Assembly: GCA_947629035.1 (NCBI GenBank)
Contig: CANRCE010000004.1
Coordinates: 1-55,043 of the forward strand
DNA: 55,043 nucleotides
From: an uncultured Bacilli bacterium
GTDB lineage: Bacteria > Bacillota_I > Bacilli_A > RF39 > UBA660
Reading direction: 5' to 3'
Both the position numbers and the translations under genes were made by a program. How positions within the stretch are numbered: the first letter of the stretch is position 1; each line of letters opens with the position of its first letter. The notes beneath the pieces are model-generated. The model searched no databases. It was not told the origin of the DNA and saw only the letters and a list, made by a program, of their open reading frames with translations. Below, piece by piece: positions 40,336 through 50,276 of this stretch.

Positions 40336-41149
40336 TTTTCCTCTCCTTTAGATAAACATCTAATTTATTATATGGTATTTCAATTTTATTTTTGTCTAAC
40401 TCTTCTTTAATAATTTTTAACATTTGACGTTTAGTTTGAAATTGAGCTTGAGGTAAACATTCAAACAAAATACTATAGACAATACTTGAAGAAGATAATT
40501 CTTCGACTCCAAGTAATTGTATTTCATTTCTTACTTCCTTAATTTGTTTTAATTTAACAATAGTTTTATCTAATACTTTTTCTAATTTAGCTAAATTGGT
40601 ATCATAACTTACACTAATTTGTAAAATATATCTATTTAAACTTTGTGAATAATTTATGACTTCCGTAAAACTTGAATTATTAAGAGATAATATTTCTCCA
40701 GTATAAGCTTTTAACTTTGTCGTTTTTAATCCCAAAGATATAACCTCTCCCTTAAAACCATTAATTGATACAATATCTCCTAATGTATATTGATTATCAA
40801 AAATTATAAAAATTCCTGCTAGTAAATCTTTAATAATATCTTGAAAAGCAAGACCTACAACTAAACCAACAATTCCAAGTGATGCTAAAATCTTATTAGT
40901 ATTAACACCATAAACTCCTAAAATAGCTAAAATAGTAAAAATAGCTATTACATATTTTATTATGCTTTTTATAAGATTAATAATTGTTATTTTTCTTTGT
41001 TCGATTTCTTTTTTATTAGTCTTTAATTTTATTTTACTAGTTTTAGTAATTATCGTAATAATAATATTATACAAAATAATTCCTATTACTATATAAATTA
41101 TTGGTAAATAAAATTTTTCACTCGAAAAAAACGTAAATATATTTTTCAT
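40325..41149 (-). CDS. MscS-family mechanosensitive channel
   Basis: SLGIVGLVVGLAFQDIIKDLLAGIFIIFDNQYTLGDIVSINGFKGEVISLGLKTTKL. Confidence 0.93.
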   Translation of the reverse strand: MKNIFTFFSSEKFYLPIIYIVIGIILYNIIITIITKTSKIKLKTNKKEIEQRKITIINLIKSIIKYVIAIFTILAILGVYGVNTNKILASLGIVGLVVGLAFQDIIKDLLAGIFIIFDNQYTLGDIVSINGFKGEVISLGLKTTKLKAYTGEILSLNNSSFTEVINYSQSLNRYILQISVSYDTNLAKLEKVLDKTIVKLKQIKEVRNEIQLLGVEELSSSSIVYSILFECLPQAQFQTKRQMLKIIKEELDKNKIEIPYNKLDVYLKERKNEK

Positions 41150-42240
41150 ATTTTATCCTCCTCATCTAAAATTTTAGTTAATATTTCATTAGATACATAT
41201 AAATAATTATGATTGATATATAAATTATCTTTATCTAAAACTAAATATTCATCCTCAATTAATGATTTTAAATTATAAACTTCAAAGATATCTTTTTTAA
41301 ATTCATCTCTAAATTTTTTAATATTTATTCCTTTTAATTTTCGAAAAGATAACATTACTTTATTGTCCATTCGTAATTTTTCATCTTCGTATTCTTTTTT
41401 AAATTCATAGTTCTTGTTCAAATATTTTAAAATATTTTTCGTATTTTCTATACGATAATTATCAATATATGATACACTACCTAATCCAAAGCCATAATAC
41501 ATACCATTATCCCAATAATTTAAATTATGAATTGACTCATAACTAGCTTTAGCATAATTACTTATTTCATAGTGCACATAACCATTACTAGTTAACTTAT
41601 CTTCAATATATTTATACATCTTATATTCAATTTCATCATCTATGTTTTTAAAATTATTGTTTTTTAACATCGTATGATCTTCAATAATTAAACTATATAC
41701 TGATACATGAGGTAAATTCAACTTTAAAAAATTATCTATATCTTCCTTTATAACATTTAAAGAAGTAGTAACACCATATATTAAATCTATATTAATATTA
41801 TTAAAATATTTTTTAGCTAAATTTATTTGAGCTAATGCTTGCTTTTTGGTATGTTTTCGATTTAATATTTTAATTATTTTAGGATTAAATGATTGAATAC
41901 CAATACTTAATCTATTTACCCCATATGTTTTTAAAAGTTTTAATTTCTCTTCATTAAGATCATCAATATTAGCTTCAAATGTATATTCATAATTACTATC
42001 TTTTTTTAAAATAGAAACAATCTTTAATAATTTTTCTAATTCTTGTAAATCTAATGAACTTGGTGTTCCTCCACCAATATAAATTGTCTTTAAAGCCTCT
42101 TTTTTGTATCTTAACTTAATTTCTTCTTTTAAGCTAGATAAATATTTATCTACATATTCTTTATTGTAATACATTTTAGTAAAATCACAATAACTACATA
42201 TATTACTACAAAAAGGTATATGAATATAAGCATTTTTCAT
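41146..42240 (-). CDS. hemW: Radical SAM heme chaperone HemW-like
   Basis: YIHIPFCSNICSYCDFTKMY, YIGGGTPSSL, NRLSIGIQSF. Confidence 0.92.
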   Translation of the reverse strand: MKNAYIHIPFCSNICSYCDFTKMYYNKEYVDKYLSSLKEEIKLRYKKEALKTIYIGGGTPSSLDLQELEKLLKIVSILKKDSNYEYTFEANIDDLNEEKLKLLKTYGVNRLSIGIQSFNPKIIKILNRKHTKKQALAQINLAKKYFNNINIDLIYGVTTSLNVIKEDIDNFLKLNLPHVSVYSLIIEDHTMLKNNNFKNIDDEIEYKMYKYIEDKLTSNGYVHYEISNYAKASYESIHNLNYWDNGMYYGFGLGSVSYIDNYRIENTKNILKYLNKNYEFKKEYEDEKLRMDNKVMLSFRKLKGINIKKFRDEFKKDIFEVYNLKSLIEDEYLVLDKDNLYINHNYLYVSNEILTKILDEEDKI

Positions 42241-42295
42241 ATCATCACTTCTTTATTTTATTATAAATTATTTTAAATAATTTAACAATACTTTT

Positions 42296-42324
42296 GTATA
42301 TTTTTTATTATTTTGCTCATAATA
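42296..42324 (+). promoter_or_regulatory. Sigma-G-type promoter of sspI-like gene
   Basis: GTATA-N17-CATAATA matches GHATR / CATNHTA without mismatch. Confidence 0.6.
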
Positions 42325-42340
42325 CTTTTAGGTGATAAAA

Positions 42341-42547
42341 ATGGAAAATATTGATGTAAGAGCATACATTATAAATAATTTTAAAGATGATAGTATTGAT
42401 GATATTAAAGGAGCAATCGAAAATTCAATTAAATCAAGAGATGAAGATCCTCTAATAGGACTTGGAGTATTATTTGAATTATTATGGAATAATTCTAATG
42501 ATAGTTTAAAAAAGACAATGTTAAATAATATAAAAAAAGGTATGTAA
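42341..42547 (+). CDS. sspI: Small acid-soluble spore protein SspI family
   Basis: VRAYIINNF...IKGAIENSIKSRDEDPLIGLGVLFELLWNNSNDSLKKTMLNNI matches the SspI pattern (GLGVLFE); start moved to ATG after AGGTGA. Confidence 0.85.
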   Translation: MENIDVRAYIINNFKDDSIDDIKGAIENSIKSRDEDPLIGLGVLFELLWNNSNDSLKKTMLNNIKKGM

Positions 42548-42554
42548 ATAAAAT

Positions 42555-43109
42555 TTACACATCTTTTTTTTCTGCTTCAACAGTTAAAGTTCCAGTAATA
42601 TTTTTTGAAATCTCATTTATATTATTATTTACTGTACCATCCATATAAATAATAAATTTATAATTAGTCTCTCCTACTGAAACAGTATTATCAGTAACAA
42701 TTTCGTTATCTACCACATTTATACTATCAAAAGAACCTGATTTTAACTCTGTATAACTTTTACTATCTGTTGATTTTAAAACTTTATATTTTACATAACT
42801 TTGTTTTAATTCATTATCAATTTTTGTAATATTTAAATGAATAGTTGCCTTTAATTCACCTTCAGTAGTATTTTTTATTTTAAAAGTTGTAGTTTGACCA
42901 TCATTATAATCTAATACAGGCCCTAATTTATTTGTGGATATATCATTTCCTTTTTCAAAAGTTACCTCTGCTAAATTACCAAGCTTAAAAACTATTGGCG
43001 TTTGTTGCTCATTACTAGAAGTCCAATTATACCAAGCATAAGTTCCAAGTAAACTTACAACAATAATACCCACAATAGAAACAATTAAAACATATTTCTT
43101 ATTTCCCAT
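42555..43109 (-). CDS. SipW-substrate/TasA-like secreted protein
   Basis: MGNKKYVLIVSIVGIIVVSLLGTYAWYNWTSSNEQ signal segment, beta-rich remainder. Confidence 0.5.
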   Translation of the reverse strand: MGNKKYVLIVSIVGIIVVSLLGTYAWYNWTSSNEQQTPIVFKLGNLAEVTFEKGNDISTNKLGPVLDYNDGQTTTFKIKNTTEGELKATIHLNITKIDNELKQSYVKYKVLKSTDSKSYTELKSGSFDSINVVDNEIVTDNTVSVGETNYKFIIYMDGTVNNNINEISKNITGTLTVEAEKKDV

Positions 43110-43163
43110 AATTAAAATCCCTCTCTTATTATATTTAAATTATATCATTTTTCTAAACAATAG

Positions 43164-44315
43164 TCAATTTACTTTTTTAAGCTTTTTTTCTTTTTGAATA
43201 TTAGTTTCATATGCTACTCTTTCTACTAAAGCTAAAGCCACTAAAACTGATAAAGCATAAGAGCCACCATATGATAAAAATGGAAGTGGTACTCCCGTTA
43301 AAGGCAAAAGTCCCATAACTCCTCCTAAATTGATAATAATATGAAGTAGTAAATATATAAAGACACCATAAGCTAGTAATGAATTTTTTAGATTATTAGC
43401 CTCTTTTGCTATCTTAAAAATGCGATATAAAATAAAAACATAAACTAAAATAATTATACTTCCTACTATCAATCCCCACTCTTCAACAATAATAGGATAA
43501 ATAAAATCTGTATAACTCTCAGGTAAATATAAATATTTTTGAGTACTCTCTCCTATTCCTTGACCTGTTAAGCCCCCATTAGCAAAAGCAATAAAACTAT
43601 TACATAACTGATAACCAGATTCTTCTTGATATCGCTCACAAGGCTTAATAAAGTTAAATCGTTCAAGTTGATAATCTTTTAATATTGAACCTCCCGTTGC
43701 AAGAAGAACTATAACTACTACTCCAATAGCTCCTAATAAAATTTTATTAAGTAATTTTCGATATTTTTTAGGAATAGGAATAGCATAAAACATTAATAAA
43801 GTTAAAAAAACAATAATTGATGCCGTTCCTAAATCAGGTTGAATAACTACCAAACTTATAATTAAAGCACAAATTAATAATGGTTTTATTAAACTCCATT
43901 GATTATCTAAATTATTTTTATTTTTATCGTAATAAACTGCTAAATAAATAATTATTGCTACTTTAGCAAATTCTGATGGCTGTAAAGATATTGGACCTAT
44001 GGAAAACCAACTTTGTGCATTATTAGCAACACTTCCATATATAGTAAGACCAATAAGAGAAACCAAAATTAAAGAAATGATAATATTAGCAAGTTTTTTA
44101 TAAGCCGAAGTTGGTATTAAAATACATACAAAAAAAGCAATAAAACCAAAAATAACAAATACAAGTTCACGATAAAAATAGATATAAGGACTATTTCCAT
44201 AACGCATATAAGATTCCATAGAAGAAGCTGATAATACCATAATAATACCAAAGATAAAAAAAACTACTACTGTTATTAATAAAGTTTTATCAATATTTCT
44301 TAATACTTTTTTCAT
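43164..44315 (-). CDS. ftsW: FtsW/RodA/SpoVE family (SEDS) protein
   Basis: GIIMVLSASS, QPDLGTASIIV, IVEEWGLIVGSIIIL, PLTGVPLPFLSYGGS. Confidence 0.9.
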   Translation of the reverse strand: MKKVLRNIDKTLLITVVVFFIFGIIMVLSASSMESYMRYGNSPYIYFYRELVFVIFGFIAFFVCILIPTSAYKKLANIIISLILVSLIGLTIYGSVANNAQSWFSIGPISLQPSEFAKVAIIIYLAVYYDKNKNNLDNQWSLIKPLLICALIISLVVIQPDLGTASIIVFLTLLMFYAIPIPKKYRKLLNKILLGAIGVVVIVLLATGGSILKDYQLERFNFIKPCERYQEESGYQLCNSFIAFANGGLTGQGIGESTQKYLYLPESYTDFIYPIIVEEWGLIVGSIIILVYVFILYRIFKIAKEANNLKNSLLAYGVFIYLLLHIIINLGGVMGLLPLTGVPLPFLSYGGSYALSVLVALALVERVAYETNIQKEKKLKKVN

Positions 44316-44415
44316 ATATCTTATCTCCTATATTAATAATAACATATTTTTTTAACATTTTACTAGTAATTTAAAATTTATTCAAAAAAAAAATTAATTA
44401 TTGTAAATTAATCTC

Positions 44416-45078
44416 TCATTTTATTTTAGCTCTTTTACTTAAAGCATCACGAGCTGCCTCTTGTTCAGCTTCCTTTTTACTATTTCCCGTACCTGTTCCC
44501 ATCTTAATACCATCAACAATAGCAATACAAGTAAAAGTCTTATTATGAGCAGGCCCTTGTTCATCAATAGTTTCATATTTTACACTCTTTTTTACTGTCT
44601 GAACTAATTCTTGTAATTCTGACTTGTAATCTCCTAGAAAATTAATATTTTTATCAATATACTTCGTAATAATATTTAAAATAATTTTACTAGCTTCCTC
44701 AAAACCTAAATCTAAATATAAAGCACCAATAAAAGCTTCAAAAACATCTGCTAAAATTGTTTCATTCGCCATTTCTTCACTATGACCTAATTTTATATCA
44801 TCTTGAAATTTTAAATCACTAGCATAAGTAGCACATGCTTTTTCACAAACATAAGTTGAACGAATTTTCGTCATAGATCCTTCTTCAAGATGCCTTGCCT
44901 TATAAAGATAATCACTTATTATAAGTTCCAAAACAGCATCTCCTAAAAATTCTAATCTCTCATAATCTACTACTTTAGGATTTTCATTACAATAAGAAGA
45001 ATGCGTAAAAGCAGTATAATATAAATTTATATTTTTAGGATTTATATTTAATCTTTTAAATATTTTCATATATTCCAC
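44416..45078 (-). CDS. rnc: Ribonuclease III
   Basis: ERLEFLGDAVLELIISDYLY, dsRBD at C-terminus (GTGNSKKEAEQEAARDAL). Confidence 0.96.
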   Translation of the reverse strand: MEYMKIFKRLNINPKNINLYYTAFTHSSYCNENPKVVDYERLEFLGDAVLELIISDYLYKARHLEEGSMTKIRSTYVCEKACATYASDLKFQDDIKLGHSEEMANETILADVFEAFIGALYLDLGFEEASKIILNIITKYIDKNINFLGDYKSELQELVQTVKKSVKYETIDEQGPAHNKTFTCIAIVDGIKMGTGTGNSKKEAEQEAARDALSKRAKIK

Positions 45079-45142
45079 CTCATAAAGAAATATCTTTTGC
45101 CGATATCATTATATCAAATGTTTAGAGAAATTACAATATTTG

Positions 45143-45171
45143 TTTACAAACTGTTAAAAATAATGTAAAAT
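45143..45171 (+). promoter_or_regulatory. Sigma-A-type promoter of yidD
   Basis: TTTACA-N17-TAAAAT; predicted start site only ~10 nt before ATG 45188. Confidence 0.55.
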
Positions 45172-45178
45172 AATATAT

Positions 45179-45421
45179 GTGATAAAAATGAAATACATTT
45201 TAATAAAATTGATAAGATTCTATCAAAAAATACCTGGTAATTTTCATGCTAGTTGTAGACATATTCCAACCTGTTCTAACTATGCCATTGAAGCATTAGA
45301 GTACCATGGTTTTATAAAAGGCAGTTATCTTATCATTAAAAGAATTTTAAGATGTAATCCATTTGGAACTAGTGGATATGACCCTGTTCCAATAAAAATA
45401 GATAAAAAAGAAAGAAGGTAG
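45179..45421 (+). CDS. yidD: Membrane protein insertion efficiency factor YidD
   Basis: [60 protein letters not shown]. Confidence 0.95.
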   Translation: MIKMKYILIKLIRFYQKIPGNFHASCRHIPTCSNYAIEALEYHGFIKGSYLIIKRILRCNPFGTSGYDPVPIKIDKKERR

Positions 45422-45425
45422 GAAA

Positions 45426-46304
45426 ATGAAATATTTAAAATTTGGTTTGGCTTTTGTGTTTATTCTAATTTTATCAGGATGTCTTTTTAAAAGAGATTCT
45501 ATGGAAGATATTAATATCTATACCACTATTTATCCTGTTAATTATTTAATTGATTATTTATATGGTAATAATGCTAATATATATAGTATTTATCCCAGTG
45601 ATGTTGATGTTTTAGAATATGAATTATCTAATAAAAAAATTGATGAATATGCTCATAGTGATTTATTTGTTTTCAATAGTTTAGATAAAGATCGAGATTA
45701 TGCTGTAAAAATGTTAAATAAAAATAAAAATCTTAAAGTTATCGATGTATCAATGGGAATGAGCTATAATAATTCCATTGAAGAGTTATGGCTTAATCCT
45801 TATAATTATCTTATGATGGCTCAAAACGTAAAAGATGGATTATTAGAATATGTTACTAATCCTTATTTAATTTCTAATAATGATAAAACAGGAATTGAAG
45901 ATCGCTATGAAAGTTTAAAATATGAACTATCTAATTTAGATGCCAATCTAAAAGAAGCAATTAATGGAGCAAGTTACACTACAATTGTTGTAGATAATGA
46001 TTTATTCAAATTTTTAGAAAAATATAATTTAAAAGTCATATCTCTAGAAGAAAATGAAAATTTAACTGAACCTGTTTTAAATGAAGTTAAAAAATTAATA
46101 AATGATGGTGATATTAAATATATTTATTCTATAAATACAACTTCAAATAAAACAGTAGAAAAATTTTTAGAAGATAGTCAAGTACAATTATTAACACTTA
46201 ACGCTATGAAAACGATTGATGGAGGAATTACTAATTCCAATGAAAGTTATCTAACTATTATGAATCAAAATATCGAACTTTTAAATAAAGAATTATATAA
46301 ATAA
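45426..46304 (+). CDS. ZnuA/TroA-fold lipoprotein, metal-binding residues degenerate
   Basis: Lipobox LSGC; IYTTIYPVNYLIDYLYG, ELWLNPYNYLMMAQNVKDGL, TIVVDNDLFKFLEKYNLKVISL align with metal ABC SBPs. Confidence 0.75.
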   Translation: MKYLKFGLAFVFILILSGCLFKRDSMEDINIYTTIYPVNYLIDYLYGNNANIYSIYPSDVDVLEYELSNKKIDEYAHSDLFVFNSLDKDRDYAVKMLNKNKNLKVIDVSMGMSYNNSIEELWLNPYNYLMMAQNVKDGLLEYVTNPYLISNNDKTGIEDRYESLKYELSNLDANLKEAINGASYTTIVVDNDLFKFLEKYNLKVISLEENENLTEPVLNEVKKLINDGDIKYIYSINTTSNKTVEKFLEDSQVQLLTLNAMKTIDGGITNSNESYLTIMNQNIELLNKELYK

Positions 46305-46328
46305 AGCAGGTCCTAAAACCTGTTTTAT
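46303..46328 (+). terminator. Terminator after ZnuA-like gene
   Basis: AAGCAGGT-CCTAAA-ACCTGTTTT then T-rich. Confidence 0.7.
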
Positions 46329-47677
46329 TTTATATTTTTCATTACTTCTTCATAATCAGAAAGATGAATTTTTTCTCTTCCTATAATTTGATAATCTTCA
46401 TGCCCTTTACCTAAAATTAATAAAGTATCATTATCTTTTAATAAAGAAATCGCTTTTTTTATTGCTAAACTACGATTATATTCTACTTCATAGTTATCAT
46501 TTTTAACACCTTTTAAAATATCTGCCATAATTTTAGTTTCATCTTCTAATCTTGGATTATCATTAGTAAAAATTACATAATCTGAATTATCACTAGCAAT
46601 TTTACCCATAATAGGTCTTTTTTTAGGATCTCTATTTCCTCCACAACCAATAATAGTTATAATTCTACCTAAAGTAACCTCTTTAAAAGAATCAACTATT
46701 TTTAATACAGCATCTGGAGTATGAGCATAATCAATTACAATAATACTATTATCTTTTTTAATCATCTGACAACGACCTTGAGGTGCTTTTAATTTATTTG
46801 TATTTGAAATAATATCTTCGATACTAATATCTAAATTATTAACAATGACTAACATTAATAAATAATTATAAATATTAAATTTACCTATCAAATTAGTAGT
46901 TACTTCATACTCTTTATCTTTATATTTAAAGGTTATATTAGTATTTTTATTACTTAATTTATAATCTATAATTTGATAATCACTTTCATTTTGACCAAAA
47001 GTTATACTATTTTCTCTTATAAAATTCTTACCATAAGAATCATCAATATTTACAATCATTTTAGAATCTTCTTTTAGATAATCTAAAATTTTTAATTTAG
47101 CCTCTAAATAAGATTCCATAGTCTTATGATAATCCAAATGATCTTGAGTTAAATTAGTAAAAGCTGCAATTTTAAATTTTAAACCTAAAATTCGATTTAA
47201 AACTAATGCATGTGAACTTACCTCCATAACAACATAACGAATATTGTTAGCTAAAGCTTCTAGTAAAAGATTATATATAGTTAAAATATCTGGAGTTGTA
47301 TTAGGTAGAGTTTTTACTTTATCATTTAAATAAAAACCAATTGTTCCAATATAACAAGCTTTTTTGCCTAATATATTAAGAAGCTGATAAGTAAGATAAC
47401 AAGTTGTAGTTTTACCATTAGTTCCTGTTATACCAATTATAGTTAAATCTTCTAATTTTTTAGCATAATTTTCTACAAGATAATCTTGTAAATATTTTTC
47501 TGTATCTTCCACTATTAAAGTTTCTACCTCATAATCTCCATGCATAGCAACAATCTTTTTAGCTCCATTAGCAATAGCATCTTGAATATAATCATGCCCA
47601 TCAACAGTATTACCTTTAATAGCAATAAAAGTATCGCCCTCTTTTACTTCTCTTGAATCTGTTTTAATATTTAACAC
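46325..47677 (-). CDS. murE: UDP-MurNAc-tripeptide synthetase
   Basis: TDSREVKEGDTFIAIKG, GITGTNGKTTTCYL, DNPR motif (FTNDNPRLED) suggests meso-DAP addition. Confidence 0.95.
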   Translation of the reverse strand: MLNIKTDSREVKEGDTFIAIKGNTVDGHDYIQDAIANGAKKIVAMHGDYEVETLIVEDTEKYLQDYLVENYAKKLEDLTIIGITGTNGKTTTCYLTYQLLNILGKKACYIGTIGFYLNDKVKTLPNTTPDILTIYNLLLEALANNIRYVVMEVSSHALVLNRILGLKFKIAAFTNLTQDHLDYHKTMESYLEAKLKILDYLKEDSKMIVNIDDSYGKNFIRENSITFGQNESDYQIIDYKLSNKNTNITFKYKDKEYEVTTNLIGKFNIYNYLLMLVIVNNLDISIEDIISNTNKLKAPQGRCQMIKKDNSIIVIDYAHTPDAVLKIVDSFKEVTLGRIITIIGCGGNRDPKKRPIMGKIASDNSDYVIFTNDNPRLEDETKIMADILKGVKNDNYEVEYNRSLAIKKAISLLKDNDTLLILGKGHEDYQIIGREKIHLSDYEEVMKNIK

Positions 47678-47773
47678 TTTACTTCCTCCTTTGTATAATA
47701 TAATTATTTCATTATACTCTCATTTTATTATATTCTTTTTTTGCTTTTGATTCAAGTTTTTTTAACACAAACT

Positions 47774-47803
47774 AAAAAAAGACCCCTATATCGGAGTCTT
47801 TTA
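47774..47803 (-). terminator. Terminator after small ORF 47805-47957
   Basis: AAAGACTCCGATATAGGGGTCTTTTTTT on minus. Confidence 0.75.
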
Positions 47804-47804
47804 G

Positions 47805-47957
47805 TTAAATCATATCTTCTAAATCGTCGATAGCTTTTGTTTTGGCACGGTTCATCTGTCTTACCATTTTTTTAATATTACCGTTTTTCATCTGTTGGTA
47901 TAATACAGCTCCCATTACACCACCAGCCATCATAGCCATACCTGTTTTTAGTTTCAT
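47805..47957 (-). CDS. 50-aa small protein (not in ORF track)
   Basis: MKLKTGMAMMAGGVMGAVLYQQMKNGNIKKMVRQMNRAKTKAIDDLEDMI; GGGAGATGG RBS upstream, terminator immediately downstream. Confidence 0.8.
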   Translation of the reverse strand: MKLKTGMAMMAGGVMGAVLYQQMKNGNIKKMVRQMNRAKTKAIDDLEDMI

Positions 47958-48023
47958 ATAACCATCTCCCTTGGAATCTATGATTAGTACTTATAAGTAC
48001 CATTATTAATATTTAACAATATT

Positions 48024-50198
48024 TTACTTTTTATACTTATTTTCAATAATATCTTTTAAACCAGTCTTACGTCCCTCAATATAATCATTTTTTACACCAT
48101 AAATAAAAGCATTAGGATCTCCTAAAATAATTAACTTATTTTTAGCTCTTGTAAGAGCTGTATATACTAATTTATTATAAAGCATTCTCTTGTAGGAATT
48201 TACAAAAGGAATAATTACCATATCAAATTCACTACCTTGAGCTTTATGAACACTAATAGCATAACCATGTCTAAAATTAATAAATTTATCTTTAGTATAA
48301 GTTACCTTATTGCCATCAAAATCAATAATTATTTCTATCTTCTCTTTTGTTTTACTTATATCATAAATATAACCAATATCACCATTATAAACATTATTAT
48401 CAGGATCATTTATAAGTTGTAAAATTTTATCACCTATTCTATAAACTACTTCACCATATGTATATTCATTTTTTTTATTATTTTTAGGATTAAAAATCTC
48501 TTGTAATATTTTATTTAAATTATCAATACCATTTATTCCTTTATACATTGGAGCAAGTACTTGAATATCTTTTTTTGTATAACCTTTAGCCATAGCTTTA
48601 GTTATTACTTGAACAAGTGATGAATTAATCTGATCAGCCGTACATAAAACAAAATTATAATCATCTTTTTTTGACATAAAGTTTTCACTTAAATCTTTAT
48701 TTTTTACTTCATAAGCTAAATTAACAATATAAGAAGAATCTATTTGACGATAAATTTGATTTAAACTTATAACATCAAACATATTACTATCAATTAAATC
48801 TTTTAACACTTGACCTTCCCTTACACTAGGAAGTTGATAATAATCTCCCACTAAAATAAATTTAGCATCTCTTTTAGTTCCCTCAAAAAGACTTTTAAAA
48901 ACTAAAGTATCTATCATACTTACTTCATCTACAATAATATAATGTTCACTGTTTGAATTATAGGCATCAACTTTAAAAGTATTACTTTCTTTATCCCACC
49001 CTAAATATTTATGAATAGTACAAGCTACTAAATTCGTTGTTTCCATCATTTTTTTTGCTGCTCTTCCAGTCGGAGCCAATAGAGCAATATCTTCTTTTTT
49101 TACTTTTAATTCATTAATAAGAAGACTTACAATAGCTTTAATAATTGTAGTTTTACCTGTTCCTGGACCTCCAGTTATAATGGTTATGTTATTACTTACA
49201 GCTTTAATAATAGCTTTTTTTTGAATATCATCATATTTAATATTATTATCTTTTTCTATATTATCAATCTTTTTTTCTAAATTAGGATATTTACTGATAC
49301 TCATATCATTTAAAAAACATAAACGACTTGCTATATAATTTTCAGCTTCATAAAATTCTCTTAAATAATATTTATTATCTATTATTACTATTTTACCCAT
49401 TTTATTAAGTTTAATAATATTAGCCTCTAAATTAGAAGAAGAAATATCTAAAAATTCTTCTACTTTTTTTAAAATTTCATCAAAATTTAAGTATGTATCA
49501 CCTTTTTCAAAACATAACTGTTTCATAGCATAAATAATTAATGCATTAATTCTCTTCTCATCATCTACTTTTATTCCATTATTTAGAGCAATATTATCAA
49601 TTTCAACAAAATTAAAATCATCTTTTTCAATTAAATCATATATATTATCCTTAATTATATCTAATGTTTTAGTTTTATATTTATTTAACAAATTAAGAGC
49701 TTTTTTAGTAGAAAACCCCATTTCTCCCAATTTAATAACTATTGATGAGGTATATTGATAATCTTGTAAAATATTATAAATCTTATCAATTTTAGTTTGA
49801 CTAAGTCTAGGTATCATAAGTAAGTCATTAGGACTATTTAAAATAATTTCTAAAGTATCAGAACCAAATTTATCTACTATCTTACTAGCCATTTTTTCAG
49901 TAATAGGAAATAAATCACTAGATAAAAATTCAATTAGTTCTTCTTTTTTACTTGGCATTAATATTTCATAACTAGATACTTCAAATTGTAATCCATATTT
50001 AGAATGTTCTATTAAATTACCATTTAGCATATATCCATTTTTTAACCTTAAATCAGCAAATGTCCCCACAAAAGAAATAGTATTAATCTTTTCTATTTCC
50101 AAAATATCAGTTTCTTTAATATTTACAATACCTACTGTATAACCATTAATTTCATTACGATATATTTCCTTACTATAAATTCCTTTGATATACGCCAT
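48024..50198 (-). CDS. recD2: RecD2-like ATP-dependent helicase
   Basis: ITGGPGTGKTTIIKAIV, LLAPTGRAAKKMMETT, VDEVSMIDTLVFKSL, HGYAISVHKAQGSEFDMVIIP. Confidence 0.94.
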   Translation of the reverse strand: MAYIKGIYSKEIYRNEINGYTVGIVNIKETDILEIEKINTISFVGTFADLRLKNGYMLNGNLIEHSKYGLQFEVSSYEILMPSKKEELIEFLSSDLFPITEKMASKIVDKFGSDTLEIILNSPNDLLMIPRLSQTKIDKIYNILQDYQYTSSIVIKLGEMGFSTKKALNLLNKYKTKTLDIIKDNIYDLIEKDDFNFVEIDNIALNNGIKVDDEKRINALIIYAMKQLCFEKGDTYLNFDEILKKVEEFLDISSSNLEANIIKLNKMGKIVIIDNKYYLREFYEAENYIASRLCFLNDMSISKYPNLEKKIDNIEKDNNIKYDDIQKKAIIKAVSNNITIITGGPGTGKTTIIKAIVSLLINELKVKKEDIALLAPTGRAAKKMMETTNLVACTIHKYLGWDKESNTFKVDAYNSNSEHYIIVDEVSMIDTLVFKSLFEGTKRDAKFILVGDYYQLPSVREGQVLKDLIDSNMFDVISLNQIYRQIDSSYIVNLAYEVKNKDLSENFMSKKDDYNFVLCTADQINSSLVQVITKAMAKGYTKKDIQVLAPMYKGINGIDNLNKILQEIFNPKNNKKNEYTYGEVVYRIGDKILQLINDPDNNVYNGDIGYIYDISKTKEKIEIIIDFDGNKVTYTKDKFINFRHGYAISVHKAQGSEFDMVIIPFVNSYKRMLYNKLVYTALTRAKNKLIILGDPNAFIYGVKNDYIEGRKTGLKDIIENKYKK

Positions 50199-50276
50199 AA
50201 TAAATCACCATATCAATTATATAACAATTTTTAAGAAAGTAAAAGAAAAAATAACTATTTAAAATAACTTAAATAA

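Noticed and set aside
48237-48422. Plus-strand ORF inside recD2
   Set aside because: Antisense shadow, low complexity.
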